From Bryobacterales bacterium (lineage in GTDB: Bacteria > Acidobacteriota > Terriglobia > Bryobacterales > Bryobacteraceae), in assembly GCA_003517725.1 (NCBI GenBank), contig DOZZ01000151.1, forward strand, positions 924 through 8,402: DNA of 7,479 nucleotides. Reading direction: 5' to 3'. This document shows positions 1 to 6,364 of the stretch, in pieces. The notes under the pieces were generated by a model. The model was not told the DNA's origin and searched no databases. It was given only the letters and a program-made list of their open reading frames with translations. Position numbers and translations under genes: made by a program. Numbering within the stretch: position 1 is the stretch's first letter; each line of letters opens with the position of its first letter.

Positions 1-1953
1 GGGACGTTTTCCAATTCCGATGAAACCCTGATCAGTCCCGCGCTTCGGCCGCTGGGCGGCGATGTGTTCCCGCAATCGGACCGGCTCTACACCGCGACTT
101 ATAACCGCATCATCACGCCGGCCCTCTTCAACGAGTTCCGCTTCGGCTACAACCGCAGCGTTACGTATCGCACGTCCGAGACCGCCAACACGAAGGATTA
201 TGCCAGCCAGGTTTTCGGACTCAAGAACACGTCGCCCAATCCCTTCGATTTCGGGGTGCCGGTTTTTAACCCGGCCGGGTTCTCCGGCGTGGGATCGCTG
301 TCCGAAGCCATCGGCGCCACGGACACCAACATCCAATATACCGACAACCTTAGTTGGAGCAGGGGCAAGCACAACATCCGGACGGGCTTGACCATCAGCC
401 CCAAGCACTATGACCAGATCACCGATTTTTCCGGCAATCCAAGTTTTAACTTCGACGGACGCTTCACCGGCATCCAGGGGCTGGGTCTGGCGGACATGCT
501 GCTGGGGCTGCCCATCTCGGCAGGCGGCGCTCTCGGCGATTCCAGTCAGAAGATGCGGACTACTTATTACGGCGGTTACGTTCAGGATGACTGGCGCATC
601 ACGTCCAGCCTAAATCTGAACTTCGGGCTGCGTTATGAATTCGCCGCTTCGCCCACCGAGCAGCGCGGCAAAGCTCTGGTGTTTGCACCGGATCTGGGCC
701 GCATCGTGTTAGCGAACCATGGCGTGCGCCCTTCCATCGTCAATCCGGATTACAACAACTTCGCCCCGCGAATTGGCTTTGCCTACCGGCCGGGCTTTCT
801 GAAGAACACGGTGGTGCGAGGAGGCGCGGGCACTTACTACGCGACCGATAATTGGAATGAATTGCAATTCGAGGTGATTGGACCGCCCTTCTATCAGTCT
901 CAGACCCTGAACAGCGATCCGACCAAGCCGACGCTCCTGATGAGCAATATGCTGCCCTCGCTGGCGGCATCGCCGAACCTGAATCCGTTTACATACGACC
1001 GGCACGACCGTACGCCTTACGTGAACCAATGGTCTTTCGGCATCGAGCGGACGTTCCAGCAGAACTATCTGCTGGAGGTGAATTATCAGGGGAGCACGGG
1101 GCAAAAATTACCCGAGCGCCGTAACCTGAACATTGCGAGGCAGGACGCCACCGGAAAGATACCCATCGTGGCCCGTGTACCGTATCCGCAGTTTGGGTTC
1201 ATTCTGCTGACGTATGACGGCGGATGGTCCAGCTATCAGGCCCTGACCACGCGCCTCGAAAAGCGGTTCAGCCGCGGCTTCTTTCTGCTGGCGTCCTACA
1301 CCTGGCAGAAATCGCTGGACCTGGGATCCACCGATGAGTTCTCCGCGACGTCCACGGATTTCAAGAATTGGGACAAAGGCCACAGCAGCTTCGATGTACC
1401 GCACCGCGTGGTACTCAGTTACATCTATGAACTGCCGTTCGGGCGTGGTAAGTGGCTGGGAAGCGACATCAACCCGCTCTTAAACAAGGTCGTCGGCGGG
1501 TGGCAATTTACCGGCATCACCACCTTCTCGCAAGGTCAGTTCACGACCCCTACGCTGGGTGTGGATTGGATCAATGCCGGTGCATTCACCACGTCGCGGC
1601 CCGATATCATCGGCAACTATAAAACAGGCCGTACGCTGCCCGATCACTATGTCAACACAGCGGCTTTCGATTACCCGCGCGACGCCGCCGGGAATCGCGT
1701 CCATCTGGAAGGCAACGCGGGTCGCCGCACCATCGAACAGCCCGGTATCGACAATTGGGACCTGGGGATCTTCAAAAATACCGGCGTGGGCGAGCGTTTC
1801 AAGGCACAGTTCCGCTGGGAGATGTTCAACGCCTTCAACCACACGCAGTTTGGACCGGCGAACCTGAGTGTGACGAGCGCCGGCTTTGGTAAGATCACGA
1901 GCCTGCTGGTGGGTCCGCGCCGCATGCAGTTCGGTTTACGCCTTTCGTTCTGA
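1..1953 (+). CDS. Oar-like TonB-dependent outer-membrane receptor, C-terminal part (5' end outside window)
   Basis: The frame is open from the first base and ends at TGA 1951-1953, giving 650 residues of a protein that starts upstream. It reads as the beta-barrel portion of a large TonB-dependent receptor of the Oar/carboxypeptidase-regulatory-like type, which takes up or binds large substrates at the outer membrane using TonB energy. Visible signs are many amphipathic strands rich in Tyr, Trp, Phe and Asn (for example 'YGGYVQDDWRITSSLNLNFGLRYEF' split around residues 190-215), the 'GLADMLLGLP' stretch common in acidobacterial members, and a last strand ending in Phe (RMQFGLRLSF), the usual Bam-recognised C-terminus. 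The signal peptide, N-terminal Ig-like/CarboxypepD_reg domain and plug would lie outside the window. The substrate cannot be told. It is convergent with the ATPase gene, with 17 bp between the stops. Confidence 0.9.
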   Translation, partial: GTFSNSDETLISPALRPLGGDVFPQSDRLYTATYNRIITPALFNEFRFGYNRSVTYRTSETANTKDYASQVFGLKNTSPNPFDFGVPVFNPAGFSGVGSLSEAIGATDTNIQYTDNLSWSRGKHNIRTGLTISPKHYDQITDFSGNPSFNFDGRFTGIQGLGLADMLLGLPISAGGALGDSSQKMRTTYYGGYVQDDWRITSSLNLNFGLRYEFAASPTEQRGKALVFAPDLGRIVLANHGVRPSIVNPDYNNFAPRIGFAYRPGFLKNTVVRGGAGTYYATDNWNELQFEVIGPPFYQSQTLNSDPTKPTLLMSNMLPSLAASPNLNPFTYDRHDRTPYVNQWSFGIERTFQQNYLLEVNYQGSTGQKLPERRNLNIARQDATGKIPIVARVPYPQFGFILLTYDGGWSSYQALTTRLEKRFSRGFFLLASYTWQKSLDLGSTDEFSATSTDFKNWDKGHSSFDVPHRVVLSYIYELPFGRGKWLGSDINPLLNKVVGGWQFTGITTFSQGQFTTPTLGVDWINAGAFTTSRPDIIGNYKTGRTLPDHYVNTAAFDYPRDAAGNRVHLEGNAGRRTIEQPGIDNWDLGIFKNTGVGERFKAQFRWEMFNAFNHTQFGPANLSVTSAGFGKITSLLVGPRRMQFGLRLSF

Positions 1954-1970
1954 GGGGCGCGCTGGCGCGG

Positions 1971-2810
1971 CTAGCTCAGCGCGGGAGCGGTGCCCTCGGG
2001 CCAGACCAGCCGCAGGTCGTTGGTTACTTCGTCGAGCATCGGCATCGTGACGACTTTGCTTTCCATGGCGAAGGCCATCAGCAGCAGGTTGTCGCAAACC
2101 GAGTTGATCAGGCGCGGGATGCCCTCAGTGCGCAGGTGCAGTTCGGCCAGCACGTCGGGCGGGAAGATGTCCTGGTGCGCGCGGCCGGCGTGCCCCAGGC
2201 GCGAGGCGATATAGAGGGCGGTCTCCTCGGGCGGAAACGGGTTGAGCTGCGTGCGCAAGGCGATGCGCTGCTTCAATTGCCGCAGCTCCGGCAGGTCCAG
2301 CTTGCGATCAAGTTCCGGCTGGCCGGCCAGGATGATCTGCAGCAGCTTGCCGCGGCGGTTTTCGAGGTTGCCCAGGAGCCGGATCTCTTCGAGCACGTCC
2401 CACTCGAGGTTATGGGCCTCGTCCACGATCAGCACCGTGGTGGGGCCGGTTTCGGCGCGCGCCAGCAAGACGGCGTTCAGCGCGAACAGGACCTCGGTCT
2501 TCGACTGGCGTGAGCAGGCCAGGTCGAAGTCGTAGGCCAGCATCTCGAAGAACTGCTCCGGCGTGAGGCGGCTGTTGAAGAGAAAGGCGAAGGGAATTTC
2601 CTGCGAGCCCAGAAAATCGCGCAGGCATTCGAGCATGGTGGTCTTGCCCGTGCCCACCTCGCCGGTCAGGACGATGAAACCCTTGCGGCTCTGGACGCCA
2701 TAGATAAGGTTGGCCAGCGCCTCTTCGTGCTGCGCGCTGCGGTATAGAAAATTGGGATCGGGACTAAGATTAAACGGGTTCTCGGTCAGGCCAAAGAAAG
2801 CGTTATACAT
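1971..2810 (-). CDS. ExeA/GspA-type AAA ATPase
   Basis: A complete 279-residue protein starting MYNAFFGLTENPFNLSPDP, the hallmark N-terminus of the ExeA/GspA and exosortase-locus ATPase group ('pepcterm ATPase'-like). Walker A is GEVGTGKTT at residues 50-58, Walker B is VLIVDEAHN at 126-134, a sensor-1-like ILAGQPEL is at 160-167, and the 'GIPRLIN' motif of the lid domain is at 230-236. All nucleotide-binding residues look intact. Family members power secretin or exopolysaccharide/EpsH-type export assemblies, and some transposition proteins (TniB/IstB-like) are distant relatives. No peptidoglycan-binding domain is fused, unlike full-length ExeA, and no membrane segment is visible, so it is probably cytosolic. 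It lies 85 bp downstream of the glycosyltransferase on the same strand and may be co-transcribed. The ATG has only a weak Shine-Dalgarno (GAG). Family call is firm; the pathway is not. Confidence 0.9.
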   Translation of the reverse strand: MYNAFFGLTENPFNLSPDPNFLYRSAQHEEALANLIYGVQSRKGFIVLTGEVGTGKTTMLECLRDFLGSQEIPFAFLFNSRLTPEQFFEMLAYDFDLACSRQSKTEVLFALNAVLLARAETGPTTVLIVDEAHNLEWDVLEEIRLLGNLENRRGKLLQIILAGQPELDRKLDLPELRQLKQRIALRTQLNPFPPEETALYIASRLGHAGRAHQDIFPPDVLAELHLRTEGIPRLINSVCDNLLLMAFAMESKVVTMPMLDEVTNDLRLVWPEGTAPALS

Positions 2811-2840
2811 AGCTCAACAGTTCGCAGAGTAACACGTTAA

Positions 2841-2890
2841 GGGCTTTTCGAAAACCCGTAGAAGCATCAAAACAGAAGGGATAGTACTAT
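2841..2890. repeat. Two small palindromes between glycosyltransferase and ATPase genes
   Basis: The 85-bp gap holds a perfect 10-bp palindrome ATAGTACTAT (2881-2890), and an interrupted one centred on TTTTCGAAAA (2845-2854) flanked by GGG and CCC (2841-2857). On the minus strand the first overlaps possible -10 boxes (TATAGT, TACTAT), with a poor -35 candidate CTGACG at the end of the glycosyltransferase gene. They may be a weak promoter/operator for the ATPase gene. Neither is followed by a T-run, so a classical terminator is unlikely. Confidence 0.3.
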
Positions 2891-2895
2891 ACGCG

Positions 2896-4065
2896 TCACC
2901 CCAACGTCAGCGCATATTCGTAGGCCCGGTAAACCTCTTCGAATACGGCATCCCACGAGGCTCGCGACGCCTGCTCCCTGGCTGCCAGTGACATGCGGCG
3001 GTGCAGTTCCGGGTCGCGCATTAACTCCGAGGCGCGATCGATGAGCTCTTCTACAGTCGCGGCCGCATAGCCTGTGACGCCGTCCTCGATGATGAATTTT
3101 GGGCCGCCCTGGTCGGTCACCAGTGCGGGGCAGCCGCTGGCCAGGGCTTCGAGCACGACGTTGCCGAACGTGTCGGTCTGCGAGGGAAACACGAACAGAT
3201 CCATATTGGCGTAGGCGTCGGCCAGCGCTTCGCCGCGCAGTACGCCGGGGAAATCGGCGTACTGCAAATTGCGGCTGAGCCACTCGCGCTCACTGCCGTC
3301 GCCCACCACTACAAGGCGGAAGTCACGCTGGCCGCGCGCCAGCAGAGCGCGTTCCAAGTCCACCAGCCAGCCCACATTTTTCTCGGGCGTGATGCGGCCG
3401 ACGTAGCCGAGGCGGAAGATGCCGTCATCGACGGTGCGCCGGGCCGGGGTGTAGCGCTCGATGTCGATGCCGCGCTTCATCAAAAAAGCCGGTTTGCCGG
3501 TGCGTTCGGCCAGCATCCTGACCAGCTCCGGATTGGGCGCGAACAGCACGCGTCCCATAGCGTAAAACTTAAGGCAGGCTTCCAATATGTAGGATTCGCT
3601 GCCCTCGCAAAACGGGTCGAGCAGCGCGTCGGGCAGCCAGCCGAGCATGCGGTGCAGGCGGCGCGCGCCGAATTCGTGCAGGTTGGTGTGCCACGAGATC
3701 ACCAGCGGAATTTTCAGTTGGTGGGCGAGCAGTGCGCCCAGTTCGCCGACGTCGCCGGGGCTGGTGATGTGGATCAGGTCGGCCCGAAAGTCCCGGATGG
3801 CGCCCGAGAGCTGGCCATGGAAGCGCCATAGGGCGGGGTCATGCCGCAGGCCTTTATCGAGCGCAAAGGCCAGCGGCCCGCGCTCCAACTGGAATTCGGT
3901 CACCGAGCCGTTCTGGACGCGCCGGGTTTCGTCGCCGCCATAAACGCACAGGAAGGGCAGGTCGCGGCGGCGCGCGAAATCGCGCAGTTGGCGGCTGGTG
4001 AGCGCCACGCCGTTCACTTCGTGGAAGGTGTCGGTGAGAAAGGCAACTCGGGGGCCTGGGGCCAC
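2896..4065 (-). CDS. Glycosyltransferase family 4-like (GT-B fold)
   Basis: With the GTG start at 4065 the protein is 389 residues, normal for GT4. It begins VAPGPRVAFLTDTFHEVNGVA, matching the usual first beta-strand and glycine loop of the acceptor domain. Further motifs are HTN at 126-128, MKRGIDIERYTP at 196-207, the donor-domain LGYVGRITPEKN at 219-230, VVVGDGSER at 252-260, and TDTFGNVVLEALASGCPAL at 297-315. The last carries the nucleotide-sugar E-x7-E motif as D298-x7-E306, a variant known in this family. It should retain and transfer a sugar from a nucleotide donor to a lipid or surface glycan at the cytoplasmic face; donor and acceptor are unknown. The frame stays open far upstream, but that part is the antisense of the TPR gene. 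The start is uncertain: there is no clear Shine-Dalgarno before the GTG, and the nearest ATG (4081) is out of frame by one base. Confidence 0.88.
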   Translation of the reverse strand: MAPGPRVAFLTDTFHEVNGVALTSRQLRDFARRRDLPFLCVYGGDETRRVQNGSVTEFQLERGPLAFALDKGLRHDPALWRFHGQLSGAIRDFRADLIHITSPGDVGELGALLAHQLKIPLVISWHTNLHEFGARRLHRMLGWLPDALLDPFCEGSESYILEACLKFYAMGRVLFAPNPELVRMLAERTGKPAFLMKRGIDIERYTPARRTVDDGIFRLGYVGRITPEKNVGWLVDLERALLARGQRDFRLVVVGDGSEREWLSRNLQYADFPGVLRGEALADAYANMDLFVFPSQTDTFGNVVLEALASGCPALVTDQGGPKFIIEDGVTGYAAATVEELIDRASELMRDPELHRRMSLAAREQASRASWDAVFEEVYRAYEYALTLG

Positions 4066-4091
4066 GGAGGAACGATACCATGGCGAATTAG
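4066..4091 (+). promoter_or_regulatory. Strong ribosome-binding site with three-codon ORF (M-A-N-stop) before the TPR gene
   Basis: GGAGG at 4066-4070 is followed after 9 nt by ATG 4080, which reads ATG GCG AAT TAG (4080-4091). The TAG is in the same frame as the TPR gene, whose first available ATG is 7 nt later at 4098. This is the best Shine-Dalgarno in the region, yet it serves a three-codon frame. Either translation reinitiates at 4098/4101, or the ancestral start was 4080 and the amber codon is a mutation or sequence error. The region lies wholly inside the 32-bp gap between the divergent genes. Confidence 0.4.
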
Positions 4092-4097
4092 ACTCGC

Positions 4098-5066
4098 ATG
4101 ATGCCCCGTGCCTGCCTGGCTTTTGTCGCCCCGATGTTGTGGTCCGCGTGCCAGACTGCCGCGCCGCGCGTGGAGCGTCCGTCATTTTCGGCGTTTTTGG
4201 CCGAGGGGCGCATGTTCGAAGCCGAAGCGGTGCTGCGGCAGGACCGGCGCGATCCGCTGGCCTATGCCGAACTGGTGCTGGGCCGCGACGATCTGCCGGA
4301 AGCCGAAGCGCTGGCCGACGCCGCCTTGCGGGTGGATCCCGGCAACCGGCGTGCCCAACTGGTGCTGGCGCGCGCCCGGGAGCGTCACGGCGATTTCGCG
4401 CTGGCCGTGCCGGTTTTGGAGGAGCTGCACGACACGGTTTGGGAGTGCCGGGCGGCGCTCGATGCGAACCAGAATCCCGCGGTGTGCGCGGCACTGAAGA
4501 AAAAAACCGAAATCGAGGCCGTCGGCGCCTATGCCGCGTGGTTGCTGCACGCCGGACAGCCGCAAGCGGCGGAAACCGAATTGCGCCAGTCTTTAGCGCA
4601 CCATCGAGAGGCGGGCCCGAAGATCCGCACGATCTCGCGCCTCCACTATGAACTAGCTTTGGCGCTGCGCGACCAGCAGCATCCGGTTGCGGCCGAGGCC
4701 GAGTTCTGGCGCGCGCTGGCAATCCAGCGTGAAGTGTTGGGCGGCAGCCTCTATATTGCCGACACTCTTTATGCGCTGGGCGCCATGAAGCTCGACCAGG
4801 GCTGGCCGGCTAGTTTTGAGCCATTTCTCAAAGAGGCGTTGGAGATTCGTGGGCATCTGCTGGATGCCAACGATTGGCGCGTTGTACAGGCCCGCGGAGC
4901 CGTGGCGGCTTGTCTCAGCGCGGAGCGACGCTTCGATCAGGCAGGCCCGAGCCTGCTCCAGGCCTATGAATCGATTGTTCGGGAGCGCGGGTTAAAGGCG
5001 CCCGAAGCGATGCAGTTGCGAGATTGGTGGGAAGCCCACGAGAGGCGGCCTGCAGTTTCCCGGTGA
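4098..5066 (+). CDS. TPR-repeat protein, probably exported (possible lipoprotein)
   Basis: A 322-residue protein beginning MMPRACLAFVAPMLWSACQTA. A short basic n-region and hydrophobic stretch lead to Cys18. The preceding L-W-S-A is only a loose lipobox because Trp sits at -3, so lipoprotein export is plausible but unproven. The rest is helical with tetratricopeptide-like repeats: about 54-80, 84-110, 145-170 ('YAAWLLHAGQPQAAETELRQSL'), 183-210, 223-250 and 266-292. Such repeats make protein-protein interaction scaffolds, and no catalytic domain is seen. Cys117 and Cys130 could form a disulfide in the periplasm. ATG codons at 4098 and 4101 are both possible starts; the good Shine-Dalgarno upstream points at 4080, whose frame is interrupted by TAG. 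The gene is divergent from the glycosyltransferase, and its function is unknown. Confidence 0.75.
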   Translation: MMPRACLAFVAPMLWSACQTAAPRVERPSFSAFLAEGRMFEAEAVLRQDRRDPLAYAELVLGRDDLPEAEALADAALRVDPGNRRAQLVLARARERHGDFALAVPVLEELHDTVWECRAALDANQNPAVCAALKKKTEIEAVGAYAAWLLHAGQPQAAETELRQSLAHHREAGPKIRTISRLHYELALALRDQQHPVAAEAEFWRALAIQREVLGGSLYIADTLYALGAMKLDQGWPASFEPFLKEALEIRGHLLDANDWRVVQARGAVAACLSAERRFDQAGPSLLQAYESIVRERGLKAPEAMQLRDWWEAHERRPAVSR

Positions 5067-5157
5067 TCTCCTCACTATCTGCTTGAGATTTTGAGGCAGG
5101 CCAAGACACATTGAGGACAGAACTCTATTAATGGCGATGCGCGAGTTCTGGGGCCGC

Positions 5158-5198
5158 TTGCGTTTTTACGACATTTGGCGCATAATTATGGACAAATG
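5158..5198 (+). promoter_or_regulatory. Antitoxin promoter with overlapping palindromic operator
   Basis: TTGCGT (5158-5163) and CATAAT (5181-5186) are spaced by 17 bp, a good sigma70-like pair. The -10 box forms half of a perfect 10-bp palindrome CATAATTATG (5181-5190). Outside it, CATTTG (5172-5177) and CAAATG (5193-5198) form a second inverted pair with almost the same centre. A nested dyad over the -10 box fits autorepression by the Xre-type antitoxin. Predicted transcription would begin near 5193, very close to the ATG at 5196. Confidence 0.5.
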
Positions 5199-5579
5199 CC
5201 GAATAGCGTGGCTGGTGATGTAATCGGGACGATCCGCAAGGGTTTCCCTGCCGGAAAGTTGGATCAAATGGCGGAACTCCTGAACGTAGACCGAACCGTA
5301 TTGCTCGATGTGCTGGGCATTTCCGAACGGACCATCCAGCGGCGGCATTCAGTCGCTGCGCCTCTCAGCCCAGTCGCTTCGGATCGTCTTTCCCGGATCG
5401 ATCGAATTTTCAGCTTGGCCGTGGAAGTGTTCGGCGATCAGGACAAAGCTGCGCAGTGGCTCAAGCGCCCCAGCCGGGCCTTGGGCAACGAGGTGCCGCT
5501 GCAACTGCTCGACACCGACGCGGGCACGCAACAAGTCGAGCGGGAACTGCGGCAGATCGAGCACAGTTTTGTCTTCTGA
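5196..5579 (+). CDS. Xre/MbcA/ParS-type antitoxin of a RES toxin
   Basis: From ATG 5196 the protein has 127 residues. Residues about 20-50 (GKLDQMAELLNVDRTVLLDV..SERTIQRR) look like the Xre-like helix-turn-helix. Residues about 66-127 are the toxin-binding domain (DUF2384/MbcA-ParS-Xre): A..WL at 86-89, P92, AL.NEVPLQLLDTDAG at 95-110, then V114, L118 and the end RQIEHSFVF. In known complexes this C-terminal tail blocks the RES toxin's NAD pocket. Homologues usually have Gly in 'IEHG'; here it is Ser124. The frame also permits a TTG start at 5175, but the promoter -10 box lies between the two, favouring 5196. The Shine-Dalgarno is poor (GGA only 3 nt away), in line with a very short or absent leader. 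The TGA overlaps the toxin ATG by one base, so translation is coupled. Confidence 0.88.
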   Translation: MPNSVAGDVIGTIRKGFPAGKLDQMAELLNVDRTVLLDVLGISERTIQRRHSVAAPLSPVASDRLSRIDRIFSLAVEVFGDQDKAAQWLKRPSRALGNEVPLQLLDTDAGTQQVERELRQIEHSFVF

Positions 5580-6034
5580 TGCCCGGCCTATGGAGGCTTT
5601 ACCGGGCTAAATACGGGGCTGGTCTGGATGGAATCGGCGGGACCTTCGCCGACGGACGCTGGCACAGCCGGGGCGATCGGGTAGCCTATTTCGGAGCGTC
5701 CCCCGCGATCGCCGTTCTGGAGCGCTTGGCGCATACGGATGCCGACTTACTGCCGGGCGATCTGCGGCTCGCGCATTTCGAATATCCCGAGGCGGTTTCG
5801 ACAATTAGGGTAGAAGAGCTTTCGGCACTGCCCGCCGATTGGATCCAGAATGAAGCCGCGATGCGTGGCATAGCCCGTCAGTGGTGGCGGGAACGGTCTT
5901 CCTGTCTACTGCTGGTGCCCTCGGCAATTCTTCCGGAAGAATCTAACCTGTTGTTCAATCCTCAACATCCTCAAGCGGCGTCGCTACAACTGGTTGGGGA
6001 GCGTCCATTCCGTTTCGACCCGCGGCTGCTTTGA
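5579..6034 (+). CDS. RES-domain toxin (ParT/MbcT/Xre-RES family)
   Basis: Starting at the ATG that overlaps the antitoxin stop (TGATG), the protein has 151 residues, a normal length for a stand-alone RES toxin. The signature residues are present: Arg27 in 'DGRWHSRGDRVAYFG', Glu48 in 'SPAIAVLERLAHT', and Ser115 in 'SCLLLVPSAILPEESNLLFNPQHP'. RES proteins share an ADP-ribosyltransferase-like fold. Characterised members either break down NAD+ (MbcT, Xre-RES) or ADP-ribosylate Prs (ParT), and they cause growth arrest or death when the antitoxin is lost. Which reaction this one carries out cannot be read from sequence. All three named residues are intact, so it is probably active. A longer reading frame starts inside the antitoxin gene, but the overlapping ATG fits both the family and operon coupling. 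Confidence 0.9.
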   Translation: MPGLWRLYRAKYGAGLDGIGGTFADGRWHSRGDRVAYFGASPAIAVLERLAHTDADLLPGDLRLAHFEYPEAVSTIRVEELSALPADWIQNEAAMRGIARQWWRERSSCLLLVPSAILPEESNLLFNPQHPQAASLQLVGERPFRFDPRLL

Positions 6035-6048
6035 GCCGGGCCGCTCGG

Positions 6049-6078
6049 TTGACAACCCCTCGGCATCCTTCATACACT
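6049..6078 (+). promoter_or_regulatory. sigma70-like promoter of the str operon
   Basis: A perfect -35 box TTGACA (6049-6054) is followed after 18 bp by TACACT (6073-6078), four of six matches to the -10 consensus. Transcription would start near 6085. It lies 14 bp after the RES stop codon and faces rpsL, so it is the likely main promoter of rpsL-rpsG-fusA. Read-through from the toxin gene would also enter the operon, since no good terminator lies between. Confidence 0.65.
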
Positions 6079-6191
6079 AGAAAGGTTTGGCGAGTAGTGT
6101 TCTTCTGTCCTTGGCTACCATCCTCACTGCGAGGATCCGGCTGGGGGCCGGCCCCGAGGCTCTACCTGATTGTTTGCAGCAGGTTAGACGC

Positions 6192-6239
6192 ATGGGCCGC
6201 TCAATGAAGTCCTCGCAAGTTCGAGCAGGTTTCCGTTAA
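6192..6239 (+). CDS. Possible 15-residue leader peptide ORF in the rpsL leader
   Basis: ATG 6192 reads MGRSMKSSQVRAGFR and stops at TAA 6237-6239. AGG at 6181-6183 sits 8 nt before the ATG and could act as a Shine-Dalgarno. The peptide has no regulatory codon run of the amino-acid-attenuation type. The ORF spans one copy of the repeated AGCAGGTT, so translating it could change which helix forms. A short frame of this size is easily produced by chance. Confidence 0.15.
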   Translation: MGRSMKSSQVRAGFR

Positions 6240-6356
6240 AAGAGACTCTGTTCGCGGCGCCCGGACGAAGTGCGGTGTAGTGGTTTTCCTGATTTCCCCT
6301 TGTGGTTCAGGACGTTTCCGGTTTTCGAGACAGCTTTTTTAAAGCTTTGGAATTGG

Positions 6357-6364
6357 TTAGGGAT
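6357..6364 (+). promoter_or_regulatory. Ribosome-binding site of rpsL
   Basis: TTAGGGAT lies ahead of the GTG start, with 7 nt between its last G and the start. UAGGGA can pair with the 16S tail sequence AUUCCU using one G-U pair. The same octamer occurs before fusA at 7267-7274. It supports the GTG at 6370 as the start of rpsL. Confidence 0.5.

Noticed and set aside
1954..1970. Hairpin between receptor and ATPase stops (GCGC/GCGC with 4-nt loop)
   Set aside because: The stem is only 4 bp with no T-run on either strand, so it is too weak to call a terminator.
4066..4722. Upstream extension of the glycosyltransferase frame to a 608-codon ORF
   Set aside because: The extra residues are low-complexity Arg/Pro/Ala-rich and lie antisense to the TPR gene, whose frame has sensible repeat structure. 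GC-rich DNA often leaves antisense frames open.
5131..5223. 30-codon plus-strand ORF starting at ATG 5131 and overlapping the antitoxin start
   Set aside because: It has a distant GAGGA but covers the likely promoter and operator, and its peptide shows nothing recognisable. Possible but not supportable.
6037..6048. Terminator after the RES toxin (GAGC/GCTC around the stop codon)
   Set aside because: Only a 4-bp stem with no following T-run; the promoter -35 box comes straight after.
6164..6240. Resemblance to 6S RNA or a tRNA T-loop (GATTGTTTGCAGCAGG, GTTCGAG)
   Set aside because: No closing stem matching 6S was found, and no acceptor, D or anticodon arms surround the GTTCGAG. Similarity is too short.
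6288..6340. Possible rho-independent terminator (CCTGA/TCAGG hairpin, then TTTTTT at 6335-6340)
   Set aside because: The hairpin ends 23 nt before the T-run, and the run is itself part of an AGCTTT/AAAGCT stem. The arrangement does not fit an intrinsic terminator.
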